Shown: positions 7,706-18,185, counted from the stretch's first letter. The stretch is DNA of 33,226 nt from Nannocystis exedens (GCA_945861885.1 CAMAVR010000040.1:1-33226), one strand, 5' to 3'. Notes: generated by a model not told the origin, from the letters alone. Numbers and translations are program-made.

Positions 7706-7866
7706 CGCTGCTGGTCCGCCGAAAGGGGGCGCTTACTTGGTAACGGCGGTTATCGGAACCTCGTCGCGGCCAGTTAACTGCATGGCCAGCGAAAAAAGTC
7801 CGCCGCGAGCGCACACTTTTTTCTCTGTGCACATGCTGAACAATCCGCACGGAGTCGCTCTCCCGT

Positions 7867-9354
7867 TTACTTAGAGGCGGAGAGGCTTCCCGAAAACGGC
7901 AAAATTGTTTTCAGGTCGCTGTCATTAAAGCGCAGCTGAAGGCCGAGAAAGTAGTCGCGCCTGTTCGACAAAAAGATGTTGTCGACGCCGCCGAGCATCC
8001 ACAAATGATGCACAAACTCGTACCCCAAATAGAGGCGGTAACGCGGGCGCGTCTCTTCGCCAAAACCGAATAGGTCTTGCGTAATTTCGAAGCGATTCGC
8101 CAACAAATGGATGTCGAGCCCGACGCCGCCTGTCGACTCTTTTAGCCCAAATCTCCCTGTAAACACGCCTAAACGCTTCGCGAACTGGAGCGAAAACCGA
8201 AACGCATCGGTCGTCGAGGTTGTGATCGTTCGATAGTGCGGCGGAAACATCGGATTTGTCGTATCGACGTCGGTCTGCGTAAAGGTTGTCTTTCCGCGCG
8301 GGTCGTTGATGAGCTCAATCAAGTAGTATTTGTCTTCGCGCGGCTGCAGCCGGATTTCGATGTAGCTTTTGATTGTGTTTGCCAAAAAATTGTAATCGCT
8401 GCGTAAGCCGACAATTGTTTGAAGTTCGGTCACGCGCTGCACGTAGTTGTTAACCCCTTCGGCAACCCCTTCGACTTCATTGATAAGCGCTTCATCTTTC
8501 GACAATCGGCCGAGTGTCCCCTCGCCGCGATCGGCTCGCCCCGCGACTGAGTCGACATGCGCGAGAGCGCTGCTCAAGCTCTTTGATGCGGTATTCAAGT
8601 TCGCGACCGTCTCGCGAAGTTCACCCATGCGATCTTGCGCGGGACCGCCATCGCCTGCGGTGCGCCCCATCATCACGCGAACTTCGGACGTTACGGCCCG
8701 AATGTTCTCCAAAATCTGGGCGATGCGAGGCTCGCTGCTGGCCGCTATCGCTTCGACGCTCCCGATCGTGTGGTGAATGAGCTGACGATTTTCGCGGACC
8801 ATCGCGTTCAGCTCGCTGGTCGCAGCAGCGACATTTTCGAGAATCGCCGCCATGCTTTTGCCGCCTTCGTCGGTCCCGAACGACTTCGCGAGCTGTTCGG
8901 AAACAGATTTCAGGTGGCCGGCGATCTTCGCCACGTCGTTCATGATGTCGGCGGTCGATGACTGCTCGAGTACGATTTCGATCGTGTCGCCGTCTTTTAG
9001 GCGATTGTGATCGGGGGTGCCTGGCGTGAGAACGAGGGCAAATTCACCGAGAAGCGTCGTGCTTTGCTTGCCGACTGTGGCGTTCGCGAAGAGTTCGATG
9101 TCCGGATTCATCCGTAAGTCGACGCGCGCCTGGCCCGCTTCGAGCGAAATCGCATCGATGCTCCCGACGGCAATCCCCGCGATCGACACGCGCGAATGGT
9201 TCGCGAGCCCGGTTGCATCGTGCAAAAGCGCGTGAACATGGTAGCCGCCAACGCTCGACAAGCCGTGGCGCATAAACTTCGCGACAGCAAACGCTGCCAC
9301 CACACATAGGATGACAAACGCTCCGACTTTCGCAGCTTGCGTGACCTTGGCCAT
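7867..9354 (-). CDS. MCE/MlaD-family lipid-transport protein
   Basis: This is an MlaD-like protein of an ABC-type phospholipid or lipid transport system, anchored in the inner membrane and facing the periplasm. Residues 8-27 form one membrane helix (AKVGAFVILCVVAAFAVAKF). Residues 35-115 are the MCE domain (GYHVHALLHDATGLANHSRVSIAGIAVGSI.., ending TTLLGEFALVLTPG). Residues 130-300 are a long helical stretch with heptad-like patterns. Residues 310-495 are beta-rich with outer-membrane-like features (DYFLGLQLRFNDSDLKTILPFSG). That C-terminal extension, absent in short E. coli MlaD (183 aa), is common in deltaproteobacterial homologues. No permease (mlaE) or ATPase (mlaF) gene is in this window, so the rest of the transporter must be elsewhere. 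It lies 18 bases downstream of the AAA/DUF4143 gene, on the same strand. Confidence 0.87.
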   Translation of the reverse strand: MAKVTQAAKVGAFVILCVVAAFAVAKFMRHGLSSVGGYHVHALLHDATGLANHSRVSIAGIAVGSIDAISLEAGQARVDLRMNPDIELFANATVGKQSTTLLGEFALVLTPGTPDHNRLKDGDTIEIVLEQSSTADIMNDVAKIAGHLKSVSEQLAKSFGTDEGGKSMAAILENVAAATSELNAMVRENRQLIHHTIGSVEAIAASSEPRIAQILENIRAVTSEVRVMMGRTAGDGGPAQDRMGELRETVANLNTASKSLSSALAHVDSVAGRADRGEGTLGRLSKDEALINEVEGVAEGVNNYVQRVTELQTIVGLRSDYNFLANTIKSYIEIRLQPREDKYYLIELINDPRGKTTFTQTDVDTTNPMFPPHYRTITTSTTDAFRFSLQFAKRLGVFTGRFGLKESTGGVGLDIHLLANRFEITQDLFGFGEETRPRYRLYLGYEFVHHLWMLGGVDNIFLSNRRDYFLGLQLRFNDSDLKTILPFSGSLSASK

Positions 9355-9372
9355 CGGCTGCGCGCTACGGTA

Positions 9373-10530
9373 TCAGTCAATTGCGAACGGCGGTTTTTTA
9401 TTCCACAGCCGATCCAAAAACTCCTGCCAGTGAAAATACCAGATGCCCCCGTCGTGACGATTAAGTGGGTCGTTGGAAACAACCACAAAGACCCGATGCG
9501 TCCCCTCCTCACGCAAGGCCATCAAATGCTTCGCTTCTCGCGGACCGACATTGGATGCCGACTTCACTTCGATGGCGAGCCAGTCGCCAACCAAAAAGTC
9601 GACCTCATGACCGCCCGTCGATCGCCAAAAAAAGAGCTTTCGAATCGGCCGGGAAAGCGACACGAACGCTCTAAGTTCCATGAAAATAAAGTGCTCGAAC
9701 GCTTGGCCGAAGAGCTCCGTCTTTTCGGGGATGCTTTTTATCCCGATGAGATAGTTGCGAACGCCTACGTCAAATAGGTAGAATTTGGCGGTAACAATCG
9801 CCTTTCGTTTCTTGCTCTCTGTCCACGGCTCGAGCAGAGAGCCGATGAGCGTGTCTTCGAGCGCGCCAACGTAGTTTTTGGCGGTTGAAACGGCGAGCTG
9901 CGCGTCGCTCGCGATCCCCGAAAAATTGAGCAACTCTCCAGACATGAGAGCCGCTGTTTTCAAAAAACGGGAAAAGTTTGGCAAGTTTCGTGCGACTTGT
10001 TCCGCCAGCACTTCTTCCTTTAAATATGTTTCGACATAACTTTCCAAAAAAAGTTCTTTGTCGTCCGCGCTTTGAATCGCGGGAAGGCCACCCCAAAGTA
10101 AGTAGCGTCCGAGGTCAAACCGGGGAATTTCTTGGTAGACCAGCGGGCCAAGCGTTGCGAGGCGCGCGCGACCGGCCAAGAGGTTGGCTTGCCCCCTCTT
10201 CAACTTACGCGCGCTGCTGCCTGTAAGCAGAAAGCGAAGCTGCTTCTCCTCAATTAGCCGATGAACTTCATCAAGAAGAATCGGGAGCTTCTGCACTTCG
10301 TCGATGACGACAAGAGACTTGCCACTCGCCAAAATCATCCCTTCAAGCAACCCCGGATCGGTGCTTAGCCGATTGAAGTCACCGGACCGAAGCAGATTGA
10401 TAATCAGCGCCTCGTCCGAAAGCGTCTCGCGGATGAGATAGCTCTTCCCGGTCCCACGAGGACCGAACAAAAAAAGGCTATGTTCGGCACATAGCGCTCT
10501 TAGATCGAGCTTCCGCTTGAAATTGACCAT
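9373..10530 (-). CDS. AAA ATPase with DUF4143 domain
   Basis: This is a member of the widespread AAA_14/DUF4143 ATPase family, whose function is poorly defined and which is often found in mobile or accessory DNA. Numbered from the upstream ATG 10590, Walker A is GPRGTGKS (43-50), Walker B is VVIDEVQ (about 94-99) and a sensor-like FLLTGSS follows (about 120). The DUF4143 part comes next (YLKEEVLAEQVARNLPNFSRFLK..). Near the C-terminus HEVDFLVGDWLAIEVKSA has the D...ExK look of a PD-(D/E)XK fold. I prefer ATG 10530 (MVNFKRKL) over 10590 because a TATAGT -10-like box lies between them at 10573-10578. The extra 20 residues (MFICYSQQKDGQVNS..) look unstructured. Base composition upstream is more A+T-rich than in neighbouring genes, consistent with transfer. 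Confidence 0.88.
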   Translation of the reverse strand: MVNFKRKLDLRALCAEHSLFLFGPRGTGKSYLIRETLSDEALIINLLRSGDFNRLSTDPGLLEGMILASGKSLVVIDEVQKLPILLDEVHRLIEEKQLRFLLTGSSARKLKRGQANLLAGRARLATLGPLVYQEIPRFDLGRYLLWGGLPAIQSADDKELFLESYVETYLKEEVLAEQVARNLPNFSRFLKTAALMSGELLNFSGIASDAQLAVSTAKNYVGALEDTLIGSLLEPWTESKKRKAIVTAKFYLFDVGVRNYLIGIKSIPEKTELFGQAFEHFIFMELRAFVSLSRPIRKLFFWRSTGGHEVDFLVGDWLAIEVKSASNVGPREAKHLMALREEGTHRVFVVVSNDPLNRHDGGIWYFHWQEFLDRLWNKKPPFAID

Positions 10531-10572
10531 CTTCGCACGCGGCCAAGAGTTGACCTGGCCATCCTTTTGTTG

Positions 10573-10640
10573 ACTATAGCAAATAAACATACAGGATGAT
10601 GTTGTTTATCGGAAATAATCAACAACATGATGTTGTTTAT
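10573..10640 (-). promoter_or_regulatory. Operator-like triple palindrome at the DUF4143 ATPase promoter
   Basis: Three copies of one 8-base half-site occur as ATGTTGTT at 10599-10606, AACAACAT at 10621-10628 and ATGTTGTT at 10630-10637. The second and third form a perfect 17-base palindrome with a single central G. The outer two belong to 14-base direct repeats (10596-10609 and 10627-10640) exactly 31 bases apart, about three helical turns. A TATAGT -10-like box on the minus strand (10578-10573) lies just downstream, so bound protein would cover the -35 region. This layout suggests repression of the ATPase gene. The regulator is not identified in the window, and the protein itself shows no obvious DNA-binding helix-turn-helix. 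Confidence 0.55.
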
Positions 10641-10787
10641 GTATTTCGAACGTTCGCAAAAAAAAGAGGGCTTGGCCTTGAGCAAGTCATTCTCGAATGA
10701 AGCGGCTGCGTGCGTGAAGGCAGGCACTCAAGTACCTTAGCGGCTGTCAGGCATGGCTCTTACTGAGCCCCTCGAAGTGGAGCACCC

Positions 10788-11117
10788 GTGAATCGTTCAG
10801 TCACTGCATTCGGATTTGGTTGTTTGCTTTTTGCAGGTTGTAGCGGGGGGAGCAAAGGGCCCTCGGCGGCCGTGATATGCAAAGACATTCAGGCCCATGA
10901 GCAGGCAAAAAACTGCGGAACTCCGCTCCCTCCCAGTTGGCTGCCGCTCTGCACGCAGCTGTTTGAACACGAGCTTGCTCTCTGTCCGACAGAAGTCCGG
11001 GAATACGCGACGTGCCGCATTACAGGTGAACTAACCTGCGAGCCCGTAAGCGGCGTGGCGATTTCAAACTGTGACGATACAGCAAAAGAAGAGTGCTTAG
11101 ACGAAGAAAATCAATAG
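10788..11117 (+). CDS. Small Cys-rich lipoprotein
   Basis: The protein is 109 aa starting with GTG. The signal sequence is MNRSVTAFGFGCLLFAGC, with lipobox LFAGC and a mature N-terminus at Cys18, followed by a SGGSKGPSA spacer. The mature domain holds eight further Cys residues (ICKDI, NCGTP, LCTQL, LCPTE, TCRIT, TCEPV, NCDDT, ECLDE), an even number, suggesting four disulphides in the periplasm. Short Cys-rich lipoproteins of this type are common in myxobacteria and rarely have a known role. GGAG lies about 7 bases upstream of the GTG, supporting this start. It is convergent with the M23 peptidase gene, with 19 bases between the ends. Confidence 0.72.
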   Translation: MNRSVTAFGFGCLLFAGCSGGSKGPSAAVICKDIQAHEQAKNCGTPLPPSWLPLCTQLFEHELALCPTEVREYATCRITGELTCEPVSGVAISNCDDTAKEECLDEENQ

Positions 11118-11136
11118 TCCTCGGCAGCATACCGCT

Positions 11137-12726
11137 CTACGGCTCATCTAACACGATGTCACTTTCGCCGTTTGGATCGGCAGTGTCGGCCATGAATGTC
11201 GCTGGCAGCTCCGTCGACGCTAGCAATCGATCGAGCTCTTCTCGGCGCGCTGCGAATTTTTGGCGCTCGCCCTTAGGGAGAACGCGTATGCCGTCGAGCT
11301 TTAGCCCTAGCGGGTCGATGAATTTGCCGTTGCGTTTTACGGCAAAGTGCAAGTGCGGGCCGGTCACGCGCCCCGTCTGCCCGACGTAGCCGATAAGTTG
11401 GCGAATTTTTAGGCGCGCCCCTGCCCGCATTCTCGGCGCGAAGCGCGACATGTGGCAGTACGCGCTCACAAGCCCGCCATAGTGCTGAATTTGCACCATA
11501 TTTCCGCAAGCGCCGCCGTTGCCGGCTTCAATCACACTACCGGCTGCCGTCGCGTAAATTGGCGTGCCCGGCGATGCGGCAAAGTCGATGCCGTTGTGTG
11601 GGACAACGCGATGAAGGACCGGATGCACCCGTTTCATGTTGAAGCGCGAGGAGATGCGCATCAGCGGAATCGGCAGACGCCAGCCACCATGATACGGCTG
11701 ACGCCCTTTCACATCGTAGTAGCCGCTGGCCGCACTCAACCGGGTGCGCGGCGCGTTTTTCGGCGGGTAGTAGTAGACACTCACCGGGGCACCATCGCCT
11801 TTGGGGAAAAACTCGAGCGCTTCAAGCTCTGAATAGCGCACAAATTCCCCTTCAATCCGATCTTCAACGACCGCCACACGGATTTTTGCGCCGGCTCTTA
11901 GCGCTTTTAAGCTGACTCGGCCATCGATCGCATCGTCGATAATTTTCACGAGGTCGTCGTCGAGCCCCGCCGCTACGATTGATGCGCGCAAGTCGTCAGA
12001 GAGCGAGACCGCTTTGGCAACCTGTCTGCGATCGACGCGAAACGGCACTTTGATCGCACGCCACTTGCCACCTTCGTTGCGCGCCTGCCATGTGTCGTAT
12101 GCCGAAGCGACAAGTTCGAACGCTTCAAGATGATGCCCGGCTCGCGTACGTGCGACGACCAGCCGATTCGCGGGGTGACACTTGTTGAATTTTTGAATCG
12201 GCCGAAACGCTGCGATCAGCGCAAATTGCTCTTTTTTTGGTATTCCGAGCGCCTGCAGCGCTTGCACAAGCGTTCGGTCGCCGAGCGCCACATCGACCAC
12301 TTCGAGGTTCGGATCGGATGCGAGCTCTTTTACGCGCCACAGTTTCGCGACTTTTGGCGCCGCCGGTTCGACCTTTGCGGAGGCCGGCCCCCCAGGCGCT
12401 TCTGCGCGCGCGATCGATGCGTCAACCGCATCTGCGCCCGGCAGTTCGGCGTTCGCACGTTCGCCGCGGGCGGCTTCAGCGCTTGCAGCGTCAGCATCGA
12501 CGATCGCAGCGGCTGCAACTTCAGCGTCGAGCGCACCAGTGCGCACACTCGGAGTACCCAAGGCTTCAAACGCCCGCTGTTCGCGCTCTTCGTCAGCGAT
12601 CTCCAGAGCATCGCTCTCGCGGGGCGGAACGTCGCCGCTATCGGCCGACAAGAACCCCCAGCACGCCACGAAGATGCCACCGACAGCCAACAACAACCCC
12701 GCCGCCTTTTTCTTCCAAACAAGCAC
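11137..12726 (-). CDS. M23-family murein endopeptidase (MepM/Csd-like)
   Basis: This is a zinc peptidase of family M23 that cuts peptidoglycan cross-bridges. The 529-aa protein starts with GTG at 12726. It has an N-terminal membrane anchor or signal (KKKAAGLLLAVGGIFVACWGFL), then an Ala/Asp/Glu-rich linker (about 30-120). A LysM/OapA-like region follows (about 130-290: DRTLVQALQALGIPKKEQ ... RAGAKIRVAVVEDRIEGE), typical of MepM/YebA proteins. The catalytic domain (about 345-500) has the zinc motifs HNGIDF near 376 and HLHF near 459, plus the usual GTPIYATAAGSVIEAG and GYVGQTGRVTGPHLHF signatures. Both zinc motifs are intact, so it should be active and not a degenerate EnvC-type activator. It lies 200 bases downstream of lipB on the same strand and may have its own promoter in that gap. 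Confidence 0.9.
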   Translation of the reverse strand: MLVWKKKAAGLLLAVGGIFVACWGFLSADSGDVPPRESDALEIADEEREQRAFEALGTPSVRTGALDAEVAAAAIVDADAASAEAARGERANAELPGADAVDASIARAEAPGGPASAKVEPAAPKVAKLWRVKELASDPNLEVVDVALGDRTLVQALQALGIPKKEQFALIAAFRPIQKFNKCHPANRLVVARTRAGHHLEAFELVASAYDTWQARNEGGKWRAIKVPFRVDRRQVAKAVSLSDDLRASIVAAGLDDDLVKIIDDAIDGRVSLKALRAGAKIRVAVVEDRIEGEFVRYSELEALEFFPKGDGAPVSVYYYPPKNAPRTRLSAASGYYDVKGRQPYHGGWRLPIPLMRISSRFNMKRVHPVLHRVVPHNGIDFAASPGTPIYATAAGSVIEAGNGGACGNMVQIQHYGGLVSAYCHMSRFAPRMRAGARLKIRQLIGYVGQTGRVTGPHLHFAVKRNGKFIDPLGLKLDGIRVLPKGERQKFAARREELDRLLASTELPATFMADTADPNGESDIVLDEP

Positions 12727-12926
12727 CGACGAGCGAATACATCAAATGGATGCACTTACGCAATCCCCGGAAGCCGCGGGGGTCAGCGCGGGGCAGTTGG
12801 TCAGCGGACTTTTACAATTGTTCCCGCGCACAGGACGCCCTTTCTCAATCAAAGGCAATCCGTTGACAACGGAATGCGGCAAAATACGTTCAGGATGACA
12901 GGCGGGGGCGTGAAAGATGATAGGAG
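12727..12926. other. 200-base intergenic gap between lipB and the M23 gene
   Basis: I see no convincing ORF or RNA here. The 80-codon reading frame on the minus strand has no family resemblance and overlaps lipB. On the minus strand TTGTCA (about 12866-12861) resembles a -35 element, but no good -10 follows at the right distance. A promoter for the peptidase gene is expected here but not proven. Confidence 0.35.
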
Positions 12927-13670
12927 TTACGGGGCGTTCGACTGCGTTATTTCGGCATCGAATATTTTTGCGAAGTGCGTGCATGCGCTTGGAACTAGGT
13001 CGCGCGGTGACAGGTGCTTTTCCGCGCCGCCCTGCACTGCTTGCATCGACGTTACGCCGAACTTTTCAATGCCGCATGGGACGATGTGATTGAAGCCTGA
13101 TAGGTCGGTCGTCACGTTGAGCGCGAAGCCGTGCATTGTTACCCAGCGCGATATTTTTACTCCTATCGCACCGATTTTCGCTAGGCGGCGCGATGTTGCC
13201 GCCATTTCAGATGCATCGATTTCGCGCCATTTTTGCGGCGAATCTAAGTCGACCCACACTCCGATGTACTTTGCGTCGCCGTCGATGCGCCCCGCTTCGA
13301 TGCCGCTTTCGCGCAGCATCGCTATCATCGTGTTCGCTAGATCGCGCACGTAGCGCCGGACGTCGCAGCGATCCGGCTTCAGATCGAAAATCGGGTATGC
13401 GACGAGCTGACCGGGCGCGTGATACGTAACGTCGCCTCCGCGGCCGGTCTCGGCGATTTCGACGCCGAGCGATGCCAAGTGGTCACGACGCGAAACGATA
13501 TGACCATGATCCGCGGCGCGGCCTAGCGTGATGACCGGCGGGTGCTCGAGAAAAAGCAGCGTGTCGTCGATCTCGCCACGGATGCGCGCGTCCATCAGTC
13601 GCTCTTGCAGCGCGTGCGCATCGGCGTATGGGACGCGCCCGAGCCACTGCGCGCGAATCAGCTTGGTCAT
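12927..13670 (-). CDS. lipB: Octanoyl-[acyl-carrier-protein]:protein N-octanoyltransferase
   Basis: LipB transfers octanoate from acyl-carrier protein to lipoyl domains, the first step of endogenous lipoate synthesis. Visible motifs are EHPPVITLGRAADHGH (42-57), GRGGDVTYHAPGQLVAYPI (77-94), Lys165 in AKIGAIGVKISRWVTMHGFALNV, and the catalytic Cys199 in IVPCGI. The 247-aa length exceeds E. coli LipB (213 aa). About 20 extra residues (DLDSPQKWREIDASEMAATSR) sit between AKYIGVWV and the Lys strand, plus a C-terminal tail. Both catalytic residues are kept, so activity is expected. lipA, the usual partner, is not in the window. It lies 61 bases after guaB on the same strand and may be cotranscribed. 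Confidence 0.92.
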   Translation of the reverse strand: MTKLIRAQWLGRVPYADAHALQERLMDARIRGEIDDTLLFLEHPPVITLGRAADHGHIVSRRDHLASLGVEIAETGRGGDVTYHAPGQLVAYPIFDLKPDRCDVRRYVRDLANTMIAMLRESGIEAGRIDGDAKYIGVWVDLDSPQKWREIDASEMAATSRRLAKIGAIGVKISRWVTMHGFALNVTTDLSGFNHIVPCGIEKFGVTSMQAVQGGAEKHLSPRDLVPSACTHFAKIFDAEITQSNAP

Positions 13671-13731
13671 CGTTGCATCGCGACGCTCGCGGGCGACGCG
13701 CTCAAACGCGAGATTGTGTCGAACGCGACCA

Positions 13732-15186
<1,455 letters not shown>

Positions 15187-15229
15187 CTAGATGTAGCAGC
15201 GATTTAGAAAAACGGCGCGACGTTCGAGG

Positions 15230-18106
15230 CTACTTATCCGCTATTTGGACCCCAATGATCGCCAAATAGGCCGCGCGGACGCTTACCGTTACTTCGCGGT
15301 ATTGGCGGATCAGCTCGCTAACTTCACCCGCTGGATCGCCCGTTTCCCCCTCGCGTAGCGCCATTCGGCGCGCGAGATAGACTAGCCCCGGCGCCCCTTC
15401 TTGAAGAAGCTGCTCGCTTTTTCCGTGAAGTACGCGCATTCGCTGTTCGAGACGCCGCAAAAAAAGGTACCCGTCGCGCAGCGTTGTCGCATTTATCGTT
15501 TCGAGAAGGCCCGCCGATTCGAGCGCGTCGAGCGCCGATTCGGTTTCGGTCGTTCGAACACGCGCGTCTCTGCCGTGTTTCATTTGAAGCCACTGCACCG
15601 CAAACTCGATGTCGGCGATGCCGCCGCGGCCGAGCTTCACGTCGTAGCGTTGCGCGTCACCGACGAGCCTTTCGCGCGCGATTTCACGCTCCATTCGCAT
15701 GCGCCAATGATGCATGACTTTGGGATCGACCGCGCCTCGCTCGTACGCCGCAACTTGCGCGATAGCAATTGTCTGCACGCCAACCGCCGCGCTTCCAGCG
15801 CACGCGCGCGCTTTAATGAGCGCCTGCCTCTCCCAGTCGCCCGCCATCGACGCACCCGATGCGCCCGCGGCATGATACTTCGCGAAGCCTTCGAGAGAAA
15901 CGACCAGAAGCCCTTGATTTCCCGAGGGACGTAGCCGCGTGTCGAGCTCGTACCCTTGGCCATCGCCATGAGGCACGCTCATCATTCGAAGCACGCGCTG
16001 CGCCACGCGCGCATACTTTTCGCCAGCATCTTCCGCGCTCGAATCGTATACAAAAAAGAGGTCAAGATCCGACCCGTATCCGAGTTCTCGCCCACCTAAC
16101 TTGCCCATCGCGATGATGGCCAATGGAGCATTTTCATCAAGCTTTTGCTCGCGAAGCGCATAGCGCACCGACGCATCGAGAATTGCATCGGCGAGCGCAC
16201 TGAGCACGAGCGAGCACTGACGCTTCGTCAATTCACCGGCGAGGTCAGCAAGGCCGACCGACATCATGACGGCCCATTTTACGCGCCTTAGCGCACCGAC
16301 GAATGCATCGATGTCACCATCGGCATCGACGACCTCTTTCGCAGCCTGTTCGACATCGCGACGCGCACTCAACTCGCTCGGCCTATCGCGCGAAAACAGG
16401 ATCGCGTCGAGCAGGTCCATCTGCCCCAAAATCGCTTCGCTTAAAAATGCGCTTGAGCCGAACAGACTGACAAGACGCCGCATCGCTCGAACACCGCGAT
16501 CGCCATCACCCATCAGCGCGCGCACATAAATTGACGACGCCGGGAGCCTCGCGAAAAGTGTCGCAAGATAGCGAGTCGCCTGTTCGGAATCGGCGGCGTC
16601 ACCGAGCGCATCGACGAGCGCACGAACAAATTGCGGCGCTCGGCTGCGCGCCTCTTCGCCCAAAAGGGCGTCGGGGCGGCTCGCCAGCGCGCGAATGTGC
16701 CGCGCGATGTCAGGCGTCGCCGCGGCATTGAACACGGTTGGAAGCGCCGTAAGAATCGCGGCGTAGTCGGACGCATCGATCGCCGTCCACAGCGGATCAA
16801 GGGCATCGTCGACAGCCTCGTCGTGCTTTTCAACGAGCGACGCGAAACACTTCGCCACACGGCGACGATGCGCATCGATCGCGCTGACAAGACGCGCCGC
16901 ACTTGAATATCCGAGCGTTCGCGCAAGCCTCAACATGCGCTCGGGCTCCGTCGGCAGGCTGTGCGTCTGCTCGCCCGAAGCAAACTGAATCGCGTGCTCC
17001 GCGCGGCGAAGCGCGAGATACGCGTTGGTTAGTTCGCGCGCTTCGCGATCGGTGACAAAGCCAGCGGCACGCAGACACCGCAGCGCATCGAGCGTGTTCG
17101 GGCTGCGCACTTCGGCGTGCTTGCCGCCCCAAATGAGCTGAAGCGACTGCACAAAAAACTCAACTTCACGAATTCCGCCGGCGCCGAGCTTCAAATCGCG
17201 ATCAACATTTTGCCGCGATTCGCTTCGTGCTCGGACGAGCAGCGCCATCATTTCGTCGGCGATTTTCGGGTTTACGGTGCGGCGCCAGACGAATGGCGAT
17301 AGCGCCGCGAGCGCTTCATCACCAAAATCGATCGCCCCGGCAATCGTCCGCGCGCGAACAAACGCCGCACGCTCCCACGTGCGCCCCCACGACTCGTAAT
17401 ACCGTTCAATGGCGGCAAGCGAATTCACAAGCGGACCGGCGACCCCTTCTGGACGCAGACGAAGGTCGACTCGCCACACAGTGCCATGCTCCGTAGGGCG
17501 ATCGAGCGTTGCCACGAAGCGCTGCGCGACACGCGAAAAATATTCGTGAAGCGAGGCTTCGACCGGGGCTCCGTCACGCCATATAGCGCCGTCATCGCTC
17601 CCGTAAAAAAGAAGGAGGTCGATGTCGCTTCCAGCGTTTAGTTCACCGCCTCCGAGCTTCCCCATTCCGATGACCGCGAACGGGCAGATGCCCCCCGACG
17701 CCAACTGCGGGTCGCCAAACTTTTCGCGAGCCCAGCGCGTCGCTTCATTGAGTGCAGCTACAACTGTTGCATCGGCGAGATCGGACAGCTCGCGCGCAGT
17801 GATTTCGATCGACGTCGATGGGACGAGAAGTTCACGCGCGGCGATGCGCAATTTTTCGCGCGCAGCGACTTCGCGCAAAATTCGGCAGACTTCATCATAG
17901 TCGTCGGTCAATAACAGCTCGCGCGCGATCAGCGCGTCGAACTCGTCACGCTCTCGTGGCGTCGCGAGATGCTCATGGGCAAGCCACTCGAGCCGCTCGG
18001 ACCCGCTCGCCAAACGCTCCAAAATAGGGCTAAACGCTGGATATGCCGCGCGAAGCAGCTCCAGCGGGCTATGCCGCGTCTTTGCTGTCTCGTCCACCCT
18101 ATTCAT
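15230..18106 (-). CDS. glnE: Bifunctional glutamine synthetase adenylyltransferase / adenylyl-removing enzyme
   Basis: GlnE adds or removes AMP on a Tyr of glutamine synthetase (GlnA), so ammonia assimilation follows nitrogen status, with PII protein as signal. The protein is 958 aa, near the E. coli length of 946. Both nucleotidyltransferase halves show their active-site motif. The N-terminal (deadenylylating) half has GSDIDLLLFYGSDD at about 159-172. The C-terminal (adenylylating) half has GSDLDLFFVYDSSAED near 677. Each is followed by its helical GlnD/PII-uridylyltransferase-like region (VKLGRGGIADIEFAVQWLQ, LKLGAGGIREVEFFVQSLQ). No glnA or glnB gene is in this window. It is the first gene of a likely glnE-guaB-lipB run and is divergent from the HARE-HTH gene across 182 bases. 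Confidence 0.96.
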   Translation of the reverse strand: MNRVDETAKTRHSPLELLRAAYPAFSPILERLASGSERLEWLAHEHLATPRERDEFDALIARELLLTDDYDEVCRILREVAAREKLRIAARELLVPSTSIEITARELSDLADATVVAALNEATRWAREKFGDPQLASGGICPFAVIGMGKLGGGELNAGSDIDLLLFYGSDDGAIWRDGAPVEASLHEYFSRVAQRFVATLDRPTEHGTVWRVDLRLRPEGVAGPLVNSLAAIERYYESWGRTWERAAFVRARTIAGAIDFGDEALAALSPFVWRRTVNPKIADEMMALLVRARSESRQNVDRDLKLGAGGIREVEFFVQSLQLIWGGKHAEVRSPNTLDALRCLRAAGFVTDREARELTNAYLALRRAEHAIQFASGEQTHSLPTEPERMLRLARTLGYSSAARLVSAIDAHRRRVAKCFASLVEKHDEAVDDALDPLWTAIDASDYAAILTALPTVFNAAATPDIARHIRALASRPDALLGEEARSRAPQFVRALVDALGDAADSEQATRYLATLFARLPASSIYVRALMGDGDRGVRAMRRLVSLFGSSAFLSEAILGQMDLLDAILFSRDRPSELSARRDVEQAAKEVVDADGDIDAFVGALRRVKWAVMMSVGLADLAGELTKRQCSLVLSALADAILDASVRYALREQKLDENAPLAIIAMGKLGGRELGYGSDLDLFFVYDSSAEDAGEKYARVAQRVLRMMSVPHGDGQGYELDTRLRPSGNQGLLVVSLEGFAKYHAAGASGASMAGDWERQALIKARACAGSAAVGVQTIAIAQVAAYERGAVDPKVMHHWRMRMEREIARERLVGDAQRYDVKLGRGGIADIEFAVQWLQMKHGRDARVRTTETESALDALESAGLLETINATTLRDGYLFLRRLEQRMRVLHGKSEQLLQEGAPGLVYLARRMALREGETGDPAGEVSELIRQYREVTVSVRAAYLAIIGVQIADK

Positions 18107-18156
18107 CCACGCTTGTTGCCCCTTTCCGAGATGGTACGATATCCGGATAAGTTCGT

Positions 18157-18185
18157 TTGACGGGTGCCCTGTCGCCAGTTATACG
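18157..18185 (+). promoter_or_regulatory. Sigma-70-like promoter for the HARE-HTH gene
   Basis: TTGACG at 18157-18162 and TATACG at 18180-18185 are separated by exactly 17 bases. Transcription would begin near 18192 and leave a leader of about 97 bases. The leader contains a short perfect hairpin at 18238-18251 (GCCGT-TTAG-ACGGC) and a C-rich run before the ATG at 18289. No strong Shine-Dalgarno sequence is visible (CACGGGAATGACGAC). Confidence 0.55.

Noticed and set aside
7792..7822. Hairpin AAAAAAGT...ACTTTTTT in the gap before the MlaD gene
   Set aside because: The stem is almost all A-T with a 15-base loop, too weak for a normal rho-independent terminator.
12130..13089. Plus-strand ORF of 319 codons across the M23/lipB junction
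   Set aside because: It lies antisense to the M23 and lipB genes, both recognised by catalytic motifs. Its composition (many Arg, Cys and Phe) is typical of a shadow frame.
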